Assembly: GCA_030844895.1 (NCBI GenBank)
Contig: CM061224.1
Coordinates: 3,187,591-3,251,590 of the forward strand
DNA: 64,000 bases
Origin: Ambrosia x helenae
Taxonomy: Eukaryota > Streptophyta > Magnoliopsida > Asterales > Asteraceae
Direction of reading: 5' to 3'
Position numbers and translations under genes: made by a program. The notes beneath the pieces were generated by a model that did not search any database, had not been told where the DNA came from, and saw nothing but the letters and a program-made list of their open reading frames with translations. Shown one piece after another: positions 1 to 10,996 of the stretch (its first letter is position 1; each line of letters starts with the position of its first letter).

Positions 1-643
1 ATTTTTTTGATGCAAAAGGGTAATTTAGTAAAATTACAATACCATAAAAGTCTCCATCATTGTAAAGAGTTGTCCTTTTTTTTTTCTCTCACATACTTTC
101 CCTTCTTTTCACACTTACCCACATTTCTCTTTCCTACTTTCTCTTTCTCACACACATGATTATTAAAAAGATAATTAATTTTATTAACTCATACCACAAG
201 TTGCATGTTTTATTAAATTTATTAAATCATACCACAACATGTAATATGTAACTGCAGAAAATATGTTACATATAAAAGGGTGCAAAAATCGACGAATGTA
301 ACTGCAGAAAAAAATGTTACATATATTAGTATAATGAAAAAACAAATGTTAGATATATAACTAGTGAAATGTTACATATGTAACTCGTATGTTACAAATA
401 TTTACATACGTATCGTAGTTTATGGTGCTTATGTAACCGAGACATGTTACATTTTAAAACATGTTACACTGTAAAAAGAGCAATTTTATATATTTACATA
501 CGTATCGTAGTTTATGGTGCTTATGTAACCTGTTTTGAATTCATACCCAAAAAATTTCAAACTTTGACATATATTCAACAACACATATTTTCAAACATCT
601 TTTTCATTCAACACAAAAAATCTAAGATCTAAAACCTAAAACC

Positions 644-679
<36 letters not shown>

Positions 680-1684
680 TGGTGGGACCTGATTACATGT
701 GGGTTCTTGTTACAAAAAATATGTCAAATAAAAATGTACAATCTCTAATACAATTGGTACAAGTCATTATACCAAAATGAAGGCATGATGATGATGATAA
801 TAAAAAAAAAATCCAAAAACTATGTCTAATCCTTCTCCATCCCATCTTCAATGACAACCCCACCTACAAAAATAACTCAAAAGTCAAAGATCAAAGATCT
901 AAATCCATCTTTTTTTTTTTTTAACACAAGATTCTTAAAAAGCCACTAAAAAATAAACATTAAAAAACAATCAAAAAAACAAAATAGAAAAAATAAAAGA
1001 AAACTATTATATAATTTTATAATACAAACAAATGGATAGAAATAACTTGCCATGAGGTTTATGGTTGTATACTTGATTCCCACCGTCACCATCACCACCA
1101 AGACAACCGTCAACCACCGCCCATCACCTCCACCCACCTATCTCCACAACCACGAAAACCACCACCATTCAAAACCCCAACCTTCGAAAACCACACCACG
1201 TTCAGATCCCACCTCCACCCCATTCAGATCTGTTTCAGATCCCAAAACCCACCACCATTCACCGTCGTCTTCTGTCGTCATCGAACCACCACCGCCGCCT
1301 GTCGTCGTCTGTTTGAAACCACCACCGTCGCATATGAAGTTAAAAACGAAAAAGCAGACAAAGAATCACAAATATTAAAATAAAAGAACAAAAAGCTTCA
1401 AATAAAATCTTGAAAATTGGAATAGATCGGTTGTTTTTTTAAATGAAATGGAGAGAGAAGAATTGTAGATGTTTAGGAAGAGAGAGAGAGTGTATGTGTG
1501 TGAGAGAGTGATAGGGAGGATGATGATGGGTAGATATATAAAAAGGTGGTCAGACATGAGATGGGTGGAATTTACCATCCTACCCTTTTACTAAACTATG
1601 AAAAGAGAGATGTGGAAGCATGATAACCATTGGATGAGTTTCAAAGGTTTCTCCAACTCAACCAAGTTTCCTTAGGATACATAG

Positions 1685-1686
<2 letters not shown>
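1..1686 (-). mobile_element. TA-flanked TIR element 'A' (left end outside window)
   Basis: The right terminus abuts (TA)n at 1687. Read inward on minus it shows three spaced AAAC blocks, then CATCCAATGG, the terminal pattern shared by elements B, C, G and I. A minus-strand TATA-like stretch lies at 1534-1545, followed by CT-rich leader-like DNA (about 1440-1510) and a segment rich in GGTGG and CAGATCT (about 1060-1340). Further left is a (TAA)n tract (645-677) and an array of TGTTACAT/GTAACATA motifs (about 234-530). The left terminus lies before base 1. No transposase is visible. The plus ORF at 1052-1378 is the complement of the GGTGG segment and is not called as a gene. Confidence 0.6.
234..530. 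repeat. Array of TGTTACAT/ATGTAACA palindromic motifs
   Basis: ATGTTAC or GTAACAT occurs more than ten times in both orientations, for example the palindrome-like GTTACATATGTAAC near 373. Two copies of ATTTACATACGTATCGTAGT (near 399 and 490) mark a local duplication of about 90 bp. The array belongs to element A and corresponds in position to the arrays in elements B, C, G and I. Confidence 0.65.

Positions 1687-1734
<48 letters not shown>
1687..1734. repeat. (TA)n tract joining elements A and B
   Basis: A perfect (TA)24 tract. The termini of two different TIR elements face each other across it, so it is either the shared target or the expanded target duplication. Confidence 0.95.
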
Positions 1735-1737
<3 letters not shown>

Positions 1738-2039
1738 GGTGGATAATATGGAAACCCTATCTAATGAAAAAACCTTGCAAACCCTATGGTAACCATTGAT
1801 CAAGTTTGATCAATGGTCCATAATTAATTTATATATAATATACAAAAGCAAGTGGGCCACTCTAATATAAAATAGGATTAAGGGCATTATGGTAATCTTA
1901 AATAAGCAAGTGGGTCACTTTAATTTTCTGAATCCTAGGTTTAAAAAGGTTGATTTGACCCTTGTCAAGTCACCTCTCTCCTACTTTATGAAACTTTTTC
2001 CAGCACCAAATATTAACGTACGTTAGTGTTGTGATACAA

Positions 2040-3220
2040 AATTTTGACCTTGTGTAAGACATCGCTAACATGTGTTACCATGCATATACTAAAAGAACAT
2101 AATAAAAGAACACATAAAATGTATATTTATTTAAAAAATGATAAAAACGATCATTACAATCAATACTAAAAATGTATGAAAAAACTTTTCATACAAACTT
2201 AATTATTTGTGAATGATAAAAAACAATCATAACAGCATAAAAAAGATATAGCTATGCTTCGTTCTTCATACTCATCTTTATCTTTAACACAAAGCATCCC
2301 TTCACCTACAAAAAAAAAAGATAACACGTGTTAGTTGGGCTCTCCAAAACACATAATGAGACATCACTGACATGTGTAGTGTATTCTAAAACATATGTTT
2401 TACTAAAATAACGTATGTCATATTAGCCCTAACACATGTTAGTTGCGCATATATTAACGTATGTCATATGAACCCTAACACATGTTAGTTAGGCATATAC
2501 TAACATGTGTTAGCATCACTAACATGTGCATAAACAACACTAAATCTGCAGTGCCAAGTGTATCATACTCAATTTTACAACTATGTTAATACAACTACTC
2601 AAATACGATTAATAGGGTTTAAAATCCAACTATAATAAATTTAAAAAATCAAGGCAGAACCAATCCAAATCCATATACCAAAAAATTATCCTCATATTCA
2701 TGAAATATATATAATATAATAAAAGACATCAGTAGCATGTGTTAGCATATTCTAAAACATATGTTTTACTAAAAATAACGTATGTCATATGGACCCTAAC
2801 ACCTGTTAGTTGGGCATATACTAGCATGTGTTAGCATTACTAACGTGTGTGAGCATACACGACTCGGACCGCAAAAAATAGACATGCACCCTAGACGAGT
2901 TCATAACACTTTCACTGGCCAAAAAAATTTAAATAGAATACAAAAATATACCAATTTCTCCATCATCCATTAGTTTCAGTTTTCACAAAGCCATAAACCA
3001 ATTTGATCAAGCTAATTTAAACACTCCATTCACCAAAAAAGATTAAAAAATTATAATCTTTATAAAAAAACATCACTTACCACAGCCATATCACCAATGC
3101 CACCTTTTTCCTATAGCCTACTCGTACAAACCAACACTGGAACATATACACATGTTAGTCGGGATCCTCAAACACATAATGGGTACATCACTAACATGTG
3201 TTAGCATATACTAACATAAA
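2040..3220. repeat. Dispersed array of CTAACACATGTTAG-type palindromes
   Basis: At least ten copies of AACATGTGTTAG or its complement, commonly in a compound phrase: CCTAACACATGTTAG, a GGCATATAC spacer, then CTAACATGTGTTAGCATCAC. Clear examples are near 2430, 2478, 2790, 2820 and 3190. The same phrase in opposite orientation occurs at 22800-23310 in element I. Confidence 0.75.
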
Positions 3221-3629
3221 AAGACTACACATTTATTCATCAATCACATGTGATCTATCAACCTCATGTGCCAAATCCAATAACAATCTAGCATAAACAA
3301 AATAACAATAATAAAAAAATCAAAAAGGTTAACATAAGGTTTTTTTTTCATTCAAGCATTTGATCGAACGCTTGGTATGCAAACAAAAACTATCCCCAAA
3401 ACTATTATTATTATTTCAACAAATCCCAAAACCTAACAAAATACACATTTTGTATATATGATTTATCAAACAATAAGATATAGTGTTTTTATAATATTTT
3501 TTCTTATAAGTTCAAAAAAAAATATAGTAGAAAAAAATGACGATGCCCCTTGTTTTTATAATATTTTTTCATATAAATCCAATCCACATGATCTTCAAAC
3601 CAACAGAGTAGAAAAAATCCAATACACGA

Positions 3630-3713
<84 letters not shown>
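3630..3713. repeat. (ATT)n microsatellite
   Basis: About 28 perfect ATT units. They create poly-Leu and poly-Ile reading frames on the two strands, which are not genes. Confidence 0.95.
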
Positions 3714-3971
3714 GCTCACTCCGTTTCAGAAAAAACAAGCCTACTAGAAGCATAACAATCATATGAAACAGCTTTCTAGTGGGTACAAAGTGAACTGATG
3801 TTTATATTATTTAATAAACCATAGCTGATGCAAGTAGTGTTGGACAATGGCTTATTAGAACTAAGCACCTGCAAAACATAATGTAACCATGCATATATTA
3901 TATAAAAGTTGGATTTTATGTATACACATTGACGGCTACGCAGTAAAGACGATATACATTGGCAAACTAAC

Positions 3972-4282
3972 TTTTTTTTTTTGATCGGCGAACAACTGTG
4001 TGGCAACCACCCTTGCGGGGCGCCGTGCCCAAGAATCGACTACTCGACCTCCAGCAGCCCCCGCCTTCTCCCGATGCGCGGAAACCCGAGCCCCACCCGC
4101 CCGAAGGCACGACAGTGTTATAGAACTCGGTAAAACCTCGCCGCCCGTCAGATTCGAACCGGCGCCACCCGTATTCGATCTTCACCCGGATACCAAACCA
4201 TAAATGTTGGAAGTGGGAATTGAACCCATGATCACCTAAGTGAACATAAGGCCTCTCCACCACTCCACCACTATGGATGGAT
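3972..4282 (-). mobile_element. tRNA-derived SINE, full length, with TSD
   Basis: The element lies between 14-bp direct repeats ATTGGCAAACTAAC (3958-3971 and 4283-4296). On minus it starts with a tRNA-like head: an A-box-like TGGTGGAGTGG, then a B box GGTTCAATTCC. A second B-box-like GGTTCGAATC lies downstream, followed by a GC-rich body that ends in an A run (T run at 3972-3982 on plus). A 5'-truncated relative lies at 46946-47146 and a diverged head at 61692-61815. There is no coding capacity; such elements rely on a LINE for mobility (family knowledge). Confidence 0.9.
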
Positions 4283-4691
4283 ATTGGCAAACTAACTTAA
4301 ATTGATTTCTTTGACTGACCATGGATGATTTTGACGGTAGACCTAATTGATCGTAACTTCAATTTTTTCCGAAGATCTTTGATCAAGAATGATTAGGGTT
4401 TAATGGATTGAAAGCAGGTTTTTATTATTGTTGGTTCTTGGTTCTGAGGAGAGAGATAGAGGAGAACAAGATGTGACATTGGAAGGGAGAGAGTGTGTAT
4501 AATTGTTTGTTTATATAGATGGGGTAATTCAAAAATTGAAAAAAAAAGAGGGGGGAAATGAAAATGACAATTGTATCCTTTCTAATATAATAAGGTGAAA
4601 AGTTGGCTTTGATGATGTGGCACAATATGGGCCAAGGGATGGGTTTCTTGGGGTTTTTTCATTTTGAGAGGTTTTCTCCATATACTTTCAC

Positions 4692-4709
4692 TATATATAT
4701 ATATATATA
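4692..4709. repeat. (TA)n tract joining elements B and C
   Basis: Nine TA units between the termini of two TIR elements. Confidence 0.95.
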
Positions 4710-5039
4710 GGGTTGGGTTAAAATAAAAACCCTCTTGAGTTGAGAAACCCTAGAAACTCTATATTAACCATTGATCAAGTTGAATGAAGGGCTAAGATTG
4801 AATCTGAATTTTTTTATTATTAAATTGGATGGCTTTTTTAACTAAAGATAGATAAAGGGTAAAAATGTAATTTAACATGTCATATTCTCTCTCCTTCTTT
4901 CAAAGTCAAATATCCAATCATCTTCTCTCTCCTATGTCCAATCATCTTCTCTCTCCTAATTTAAAACTCATATGTTTTAATTTTTATACATCTTTTCTAC
5001 TAGAACATAAAATGATGGTATGGCTGGATTTTTTTTAAT

Positions 5040-5330
5040 CGTGTTACAACTTTTGTTCGTAAATTACAATTTTTATTATTGTGTTATAATATGAACTTTA
5101 GTATGTTACAGTTTATGTTATTATGTTACAACTTGTAGTTCTAGTATGTTACAACTTTTGTTCGTAAGTTACAATTTCTATTATTGTGTTATAATATGTA
5201 CTGTAGTATGTTACAGTTTATGTTATTATGTTACAACTTGTAGTTCTAGTATGTTACAACTTTTGTTAGTATCTACAAATGTTACAACTTATATATTGTA
5301 TAAATGTTACAATCTATACAAAACCACTTC
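5040..5330. repeat. Tandem array containing TATGTTACAACTT motifs
   Basis: A unit of about 115 bp is repeated twice: GTATGTTACAACTTTTGTTC ... TATTGTGTTATAATATG ... GTTTATGTTATTATG. Further partial copies run to about 5320. It occupies the position of the palindrome arrays in the related elements. Confidence 0.75.
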
Positions 5331-5906
5331 GTTTGTAAAAGAGCAATGTTGATACATTTTACATTGTAACAAGACATGTTACATACAAGAAAAAAAATCC
5401 AAACCAAGCACTTTTTCTCATCTTCATCAAACCATCTGCCTTCATTTGAAAAGAAATTAAACATTAGTTAAACAATCTTTAAAGTACATTTGTAAGAAAA
5501 ATATCAAACTATATATCAAAATATTTTTTAAAATTAAAACATTACATCTAAACAAGACAAAAAAACATACTAAAAAGCATTAAACCAGATCTAAAAAAAA
5601 TTTCGTTTATAATAATATATGAAATATGAAATGAAAGATATTATAACTTTCAAAAGATATTATAACATTTCGTTTATAATAATATATGAAATTTGAGTGA
5701 AATATGAAATAATATTAAAATCCCACTTCAATTAGTCAAAGATTTCTAAAACCAAGATCAATAATTCAAAGGTTTCAAAACCCCAGATTGTTTATAAAGA
5801 AAAAGAGATAAATGTATGATCTTGATAATATGGTACAAGGTTACAAGCATAAAGTACAAGTGTATAATATCATACTTGAAGAAAAAATAACCCATATCTG
5901 TTGACC

Positions 5907-5907
<1 letters not shown>

Positions 5908-5959
<52 letters not shown>
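5908..5959. repeat. (TAA)n microsatellite
   Basis: Perfect trinucleotide repeat inside element C. Similar tracts lie at 645-677 (element A) and 10279-10308 (element G). Confidence 0.9.
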
Positions 5960-5960
<1 letters not shown>

Positions 5961-6612
5961 CATACCTGATTCAGATCTACTCTAATAAAACCAGATCTGA
6001 AGCATTAGGCTTGATTCATTACGACCACCACCACCACAACAAAAATCCATAAAAATACCCGACACCACCGGAACCAAAAGCTGTAACCATATCCACCACC
6101 AACAAAACCCTGTATTCGTATCCCTTTTCAGATCTAAGAGAAAGGGTATGTGGGTTTCAGATTTGAAACATTGAAAAAAAAAAAGATAGGGGTAGTGGTA
6201 TCGACAGGTTTAGAGAGAGAAGGTGAGAAAGAGATAAATAGTGGTGGTTTCATGGTGGTGCTAGCAGCGGACATGTTCGGAGGTGGTTTGGATGAAGAAC
6301 ACATTAATGCATTGAAATTAATGAGGAAGGGATAAATGGAGGGAAATATGTAAAGTTAAAAATGGAAGAAGAAGGTGTTGACTATATAACAAGGGGCTTG
6401 TTTTTAAAGAGTACAAACGTGTGAAAAGGAAAGGGTGTAAGTATGCCAAAAAGTAGTGTCAGATATCAACTCTTTTGGCTGGTCTTGGAAGCTCATTTAT
6501 GGACGATATTACCCTTGGGAAGAATGGAGCAAGGGAGGGACGTGGCATCATATCAACCCATTGGATGGGTTTTTAAGGTTTGCACAACTCATGGAGGTTT
6601 GCACTAGATACA

Positions 6613-6617
<5 letters not shown>

Positions 6618-6662
<45 letters not shown>
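6618..6662. repeat. (TA)n tract joining elements C and D/E
   Basis: About 22 TA units between two element termini. Confidence 0.95.
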
Positions 6663-6664
<2 letters not shown>

Positions 6665-7261
6665 TAGGGTTCCTGTAGGAAAATAGGTTTTTGTGAGAAG
6701 TGTCAGAATGATTAAAAATTGATATGTATGCATCATTTTTTGGATGTATTCATGATGTTTTGGATTGTTTTGCCTAGAAAAATACCAAACATAACAATTA
6801 ATAACCAAAAACAATGTCTTTTAGGCTTAAAATTTAAAACACGATGTCAAAGAACATTAAGCGGAGTGTTTTAAGTCACTACTAGAGTGTTTTATCTGTA
6901 CTTTAAATTTAATGACTATAATACATTGCATTTTGTTTTTAATTTTTGTATATTGTTGTGTTAAGTGTTTTTCAAGCCAAAACATTCAGAATCGTAACAA
7001 TAAAAATAGAGAGAGTGTGATTTGCTCTCAAAACTGTCATTATTTGCCAACAAATGTTGTTAAAACAGCTGCATCAAATAAAGTTTCACTTAGAATTTGT
7101 AATATGTCACGTACATAAATTAATTCATTAACAATATCAATATTTGCTCTCAAAACTGTCATTATCTGCCACTGAACAAAGTTAATGTTCAAAATTGATA
7201 AACACAATTCTGAAAAAAAAATTATTAGAACTTATTTGTATTATTTATTATAAATCGCAAA

Positions 7262-7610
7262 ATCTGTAATGAAACAACTGTAATACAATTTTCAAAAAAG
7301 TTGAACAAATCTTCACAAACCAACTGTGATCGAATACAAATTCATTTTAAACTAAAACTATTTACAAACATGTCTTTACCGTAGCTGTAATACAATATTC
7401 ACAAAAGTTGGAGAGATCTTTATAAAACAACTGTCAACGAATATAACTTTAATTTATACTATATATAGATGATTTACAAACATGCTTTGACAGTAAGTGT
7501 AATCCAATGTTTCGAAAAGTTAAACAAAAGTTCACAAAACAACTGTCATCGAATACAACTTGAATTTATACCCTAGGCTATTTACAAACATGTCTTAAGC
7601 GTAGACACAT
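7262..7610. repeat. Three tandem units of about 115 bp
   Basis: Each unit runs TGTAATACAAT, AAAGTT, CAAAACAACTGTCATCGAA, ATTTACAAACATGTCTT. Units start near 7266, 7389 and 7497 and differ by scattered substitutions. Confidence 0.7.
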
Positions 7611-7959
7611 ATTACAAACAACTACTAAAATAATTCTAATATATCTTTTAATACTCTTCAGAAACCTCAAACTAACGTTGCTAATACATCAAAATCAAAT
7701 TTGAATATAACATGTCTTTATACACCCATGAGTCTTCAACACATATGTTTGTTTCTTGGCAGGAATAGTTGAAGTTGTGTGTTGTATATATAGAAGCATT
7801 ATTAATCTCCAAAAGATTAACCTTGAATACTCAATATACTCAAGGTGCTTCCTCACATACTCTGCTTGCTAACAGAACATAAAAAAAAACATTCAAAGTT
7901 AGATTTCGACTACAGACCGTCAAAACAAAGTAAAGAAATAAGATATTTAACAAACATAC

Positions 7960-8078
7960 CTGTTGACAAGCACAACAGCGGGAACCACAAAAACGGAAGT
8001 AGACGCAGACGACTTCCTCAAAAGATAAGCATAGTGGCGTAAAAGCATTATCGCAATCAATGTCTTTCCTAATGCCAT
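7960..8078 (-). pseudogene. Dicer-like (DCL2-type) helicase exon fragment
   Basis: A 119-bp exon-like segment on minus is bounded by a TTCCAG acceptor and an ACAG/GTATGT donor. It encodes LGKTLIAIMLLRHYAYLLRK and then SVFVVPAVVLVN. That resembles helicase motif I and the following strand of plant Dicer-like proteins, DCL2 most closely by memory. The Walker A lysine and threonine are kept, but the usual SGKT context is altered to ALGKT. No other Dicer domain is found nearby. This is best read as a captured or relic fragment inside the D/E element; it is not a gene. Confidence 0.6.
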
Positions 8079-8252
8079 CTGGAAAAACACTTCATTGCTT
8101 AAGCTAACGCCTCTATCTGTTAACGGAGAAATATTCACAATAACATTAATCAAACATGACTCAAGTTAATCAAACACAAAGGTTGATCAGAAAACAAAAT
8201 GAACACGTATTAAACACTCGAATAAATGACTTTAAAAACGCAAAGACATACC

Positions 8253-8375
8253 CTCTTGAGTTTGAGCCTGCCAATCTACAACCGTTCGTAATGGCAAGAC
8301 TGATATTTTCCTTTGATTGTAAGAATCTTCAAAAGTCAAAAACTTTTTCGACGTAAATGCTCTGGTTGCTAATGG
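8253..8375 (-). pseudogene. Unidentified exon-like segment
   Basis: The minus strand encodes KFLTFEDSYNQRK, VLPLRTVVDWQ and AQTQEG, then a plausible donor GAGG/GTATGT. It is open and protein-like but I do not recognise it. It lies upstream of the Dicer-like piece on the same strand and may come from the same or another captured gene. Confidence 0.3.
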
Positions 8376-9059
8376 AGCAGACAAAATATTGAGGTTATTG
8401 AAGAACATTGAGGTTATTGAAAAACAAAATGGATAAATTTTAATCTTATTGATAACATATATTAGAATTATTTTACCTGATGCTCGAGTGCTTCGACGTA
8501 AACGTAAATATGTGAGGACCATCTGTTACGATTTAAAAATTATTTGAGAGATTTATAAATTATTTGGGAGAAATAGATGCACATGATACCTTTATATAGT
8601 TGTGTAATGGGGTGTCGAATTTGAAATTTGAATTTGAATTTGGAGATCAAATTTAAAACCAACAGTCATACAAAAGTTTGTTGTGTCAAGTGACAGTATT
8701 TAACTAATTTATTAACAACCACTGTTAGGCAAGTGACATTATTACCACTGTTCAGGCAAGTGGGATTTTTTTATTATTTAATGTGACGTCAGTTTTTGCA
8801 TCATACGCGCATTGGTGGCCAGTCTCTCCGGCTGACACATCAGCTTTCTGACGTCACTCACGTTTCTCCTATTATGGAAATTATAGATACCCCTTCATTG
8901 ACTTTATTATATTAAAAAAATACTAATAAAACTTAATAAACATGTCAAGACAAAAATATCCCATCATTTGATCTCAACCATTGGATCATCAAGATCAATG
9001 GCTTAAAAGAGTTCATATGGTTCTCGCAAATCACATGAGTTCTCAAATTATCCTAACCC

Positions 9060-9079
9060 TATATATATATATATATATA
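9060..9079. repeat. (TA)n tract joining elements D/E and G
   Basis: Ten TA units between facing termini that are close inverted copies (TAGGGTTAGGATA on both sides). Confidence 0.95.
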
Positions 9080-10278
9080 GGGTTAGGATACTTTGAAAAC
9101 CTCTATAAGTTGTGAGAACCATAGGAACTCTTTTGGACCTTTGATCTTGTACATCCAAAGGTTGAGATTTCATCTTGGGTTTGTTTTGTCTTTTTATGAG
9201 TTATAAAATATAATTAGATTTTTTAATTAAAATAATAGGGCTTAAGGGTATTTATGTAAAATGCACAATGAGAGAGAAGAAAACAATATAATATCATATT
9301 AATATTTTATTCAAAATATTAAAGAATCATATTTTTTAACTTAATTTTTAATTAATTTACTTTTTAAAAAAACAAAAAAAAATAACATATATTTAAAATT
9401 CAAATTTGTCCATCTTTTTTAAGAAGCCCATATATAAAAATTATTTACCCCAATGTAAAATCCAAAATATACTTATAAATTTGAAAGCCATTGTATCTTT
9501 TACACCAATCTAATATAGCCCTTACACCAATGTAAACAAACAAAACATGTAATGTATCTGTTACACAAATGTAAAACAAGAAATCTTGCAACAAAACTTT
9601 CCACTAACTCAAACAATTACACAAGTGTAAGAAAAACATCAATGTAATATAGTTACACCAACAAAAACGAAAAACATAACCAAATTACTAATCCACTAAA
9701 AATATAAGAAACCTACATCTAAACTAATTCTACAAAAATCTTGTCCACTAACTCAAGCAATTACACCGGTGTAAAAATCTTCAACAATTCAGATCCTGGT
9801 CTGCACAACATAACAAATTTAAGAGATTTATGTGTGGCAAAATGATCAACAAGTAAAATCTTAAATTTCACCTTTATATAAAGTCGTCGTTTTTTTTGTG
9901 TCTTGCGCCTGGGCCCCAAGCGAGGCCTATGCGCCTAGCGCCTTTGATAGATGTTTAACATGTTTAACATCAGTTGGGTACCCAAAAAAACGTTGTTCTG
10001 TTTTCGGTGTTTAGCAGTCAGACATATCAAAATACAGATCAAAATAACAATGTTGAGTATATTATTGCTTTAAAGGTTCAGCTGCAACTTCATTCCGTAT
10101 AAAACCGGTCAAAAAGCTAGAAATTCCAATCACTTCTGTATTAAAAACAACAAAACTTTATACAAAATAATAACAGATTTCCATTTACAAAACCTTCAAA
10201 GATAATCCATCAAAAAAAATTAAAACCCAACAGAATCCATGAACACAAAACAAAAACCACTACAAAAGATCTACACAA

Positions 10279-10309
<31 letters not shown>

Positions 10310-10730
10310 TTAACATACCTGTTCGTCGAACCACCATCAACATCGAACCCCCGTCACTCCACCTTCATCGAACCACCTCTGTTTCAGATTCAGATCTCAA
10401 AACCCACCATCGCCATCACTTCCAAACCCACCATCACCATCACCTCCAAACCCACCATCACCATCACCTACAAACCACCGTCTTTCATTGATTCAGATCT
10501 CAAAAACCACCGTCTTTCATCAATTCAGATCTCAAACCCACCATCACCATCGCCTACAAAACCACCGCCGTCGACCACCCATAACCTCCACCCACCTACT
10601 CCACAGCCACGAACCACCAACCAAGACCACCACCATTCAGATCCCAAACACCACCGTCTTCTATTCGTCTGTATTGTGTGTTAGAGAGAGATGGAGTGTG
10701 TGTGCGTGTGTGTTAGAGAGAGATAGACAG

Positions 10731-10765
<35 letters not shown>

Positions 10766-10957
10766 CTTTAATAATGTTTAAAATAAAATCAGATGAGTTT
10801 TAATAGGGGTTGATGGTGGGGTGGGGTAGGGGAGATGGTATTTGACAAAAATGCCCCCCATTATAATAATCCTAAGTGGGTGATGTGTCACATTATTATT
10901 GGGCTAGGGGAGTTCTCAAGTTCTCGCAACTCACACGAGTTCTCAAATTATCCGGAT

Positions 10958-10959
<2 letters not shown>
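9080..10959 (-). mobile_element. TA-flanked TIR element 'G'
   Basis: The left end is GGGTTAGGATACTTTG, AAAACC, GTTGTGAGAACC, GGAACTC, then CCTTTGATC. The right end on minus is GGATCCGGATAATTTG, GAGAACTC, GTTGCGAGAACTTGAGAACTC. These are terminal inverted repeats of the GAACTC subtype. The interior has an array of TTACACNNGTGTAA palindromes (9490-9780), (ATA)n at 10279-10308, CACCATCACC and CAGATCT repeats (10320-10660), and GT/GA-rich DNA (10680-10768). ORFs over the CACCATCACC repeats are low-complexity and are not called. Confidence 0.65.
9490..9780. repeat. Array of TTACACNNGTGTAA palindromes
   Basis: Examples are TTACACCAATGTAA (about 9520), TTACACAAATGTAA (about 9564), TTACACAAGTGTAA (about 9617) and TTACACCGGTGTAA (about 9760), plus half-sites. 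All share the core TTACAC/GTGTAA. Confidence 0.75.

Positions 10960-10994
<35 letters not shown>
10960..10994. repeat. (TA)n tract joining elements G and F
   Basis: About 17 TA units. Confidence 0.95.

Positions 10995-10996
<2 letters not shown>

Larger units (their letters stand above)
1735..4691 (-). mobile_element. TA-flanked TIR element 'B' (with nested SINE)
   Basis: Both ends abut (TA)n. The left end has three AAACC blocks and then AACCATTGATC; the right end, read on minus, has AAAACC, AAAAACC and AAACCC at the same spacing, so the ends are imperfect terminal inverted repeats of about 55 bp. A minus-strand promoter-like region lies at the right: TATATAAAC near 4508-4516, then a CT-rich leader. 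The interior holds an array of CTAACACATGTTAG-type palindromes (about 2040-3220) and a long (ATT)n. A minus-strand splice-acceptor-like TTTTGTAG near 2310 is followed by a segment with GAACGAAGCATAGC, similar to one in element I. A SINE sits at 3972-4282. No transposase is visible. Confidence 0.65.
4710..6617 (-). mobile_element. TA-flanked TIR element 'C'
   Basis: Both ends abut (TA)n. The left end starts GGGTTGGG and shows three AAACC/AAACT blocks with GAGTTGAG between the first two, then ACCATTGATC. The right end on minus shows CAAACC, GAGTTGTG, CAAACC, AAAACCCATCC. The ends are therefore inverted copies. Inside are a tandem array of TATGTTACAACTT motifs (5040-5320), (TAA)n at 5908-5959, a CCACCACC-rich segment (6020-6110) and a minus-strand TATATAGTC near 6381-6390. 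No transposase is seen; short ORFs here have no recognisable domain. Confidence 0.65.
6663..9059. mobile_element. Chimeric TA-flanked element 'D/E'
   Basis: The left about 320 bp (GGTAGGGTTCC ... TTGCCTAGAAAAA ... TGTTTTTCAAGCC) matches the left part of the MITE at 10995-11515. The right end, read on minus, is of the other type: GAGAACTCATGTG, CGAGAACC, GAACTCTTTTAAG, CCATTGATC, as in element G. The two ends are not inverted copies of each other, so this is two elements merged or one nested in another. The interior holds a three-unit tandem repeat and a Dicer-like exon fragment. Confidence 0.5.

Noticed and set aside
1052..1378. His/Pro-rich ORFs here and at 10307-10748
   Set aside because: They lie on the strand opposite to the putative element transcript and consist of CCACCATCACC-type simple repeats.
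3458..3766. ORFs with long poly-Leu or poly-Ile
   Set aside because: They are translations of the (ATT)n microsatellite on the two strands.
3972..4282. tRNA gene, suggested by the A/B-box pair
   Set aside because: No cloverleaf or anticodon stem could be drawn; A tail, TSD and GC-rich body show a SINE.
6456..6814. ORFs ending in poly Tyr-Ile
   Set aside because: Products of the (TA)n tract.
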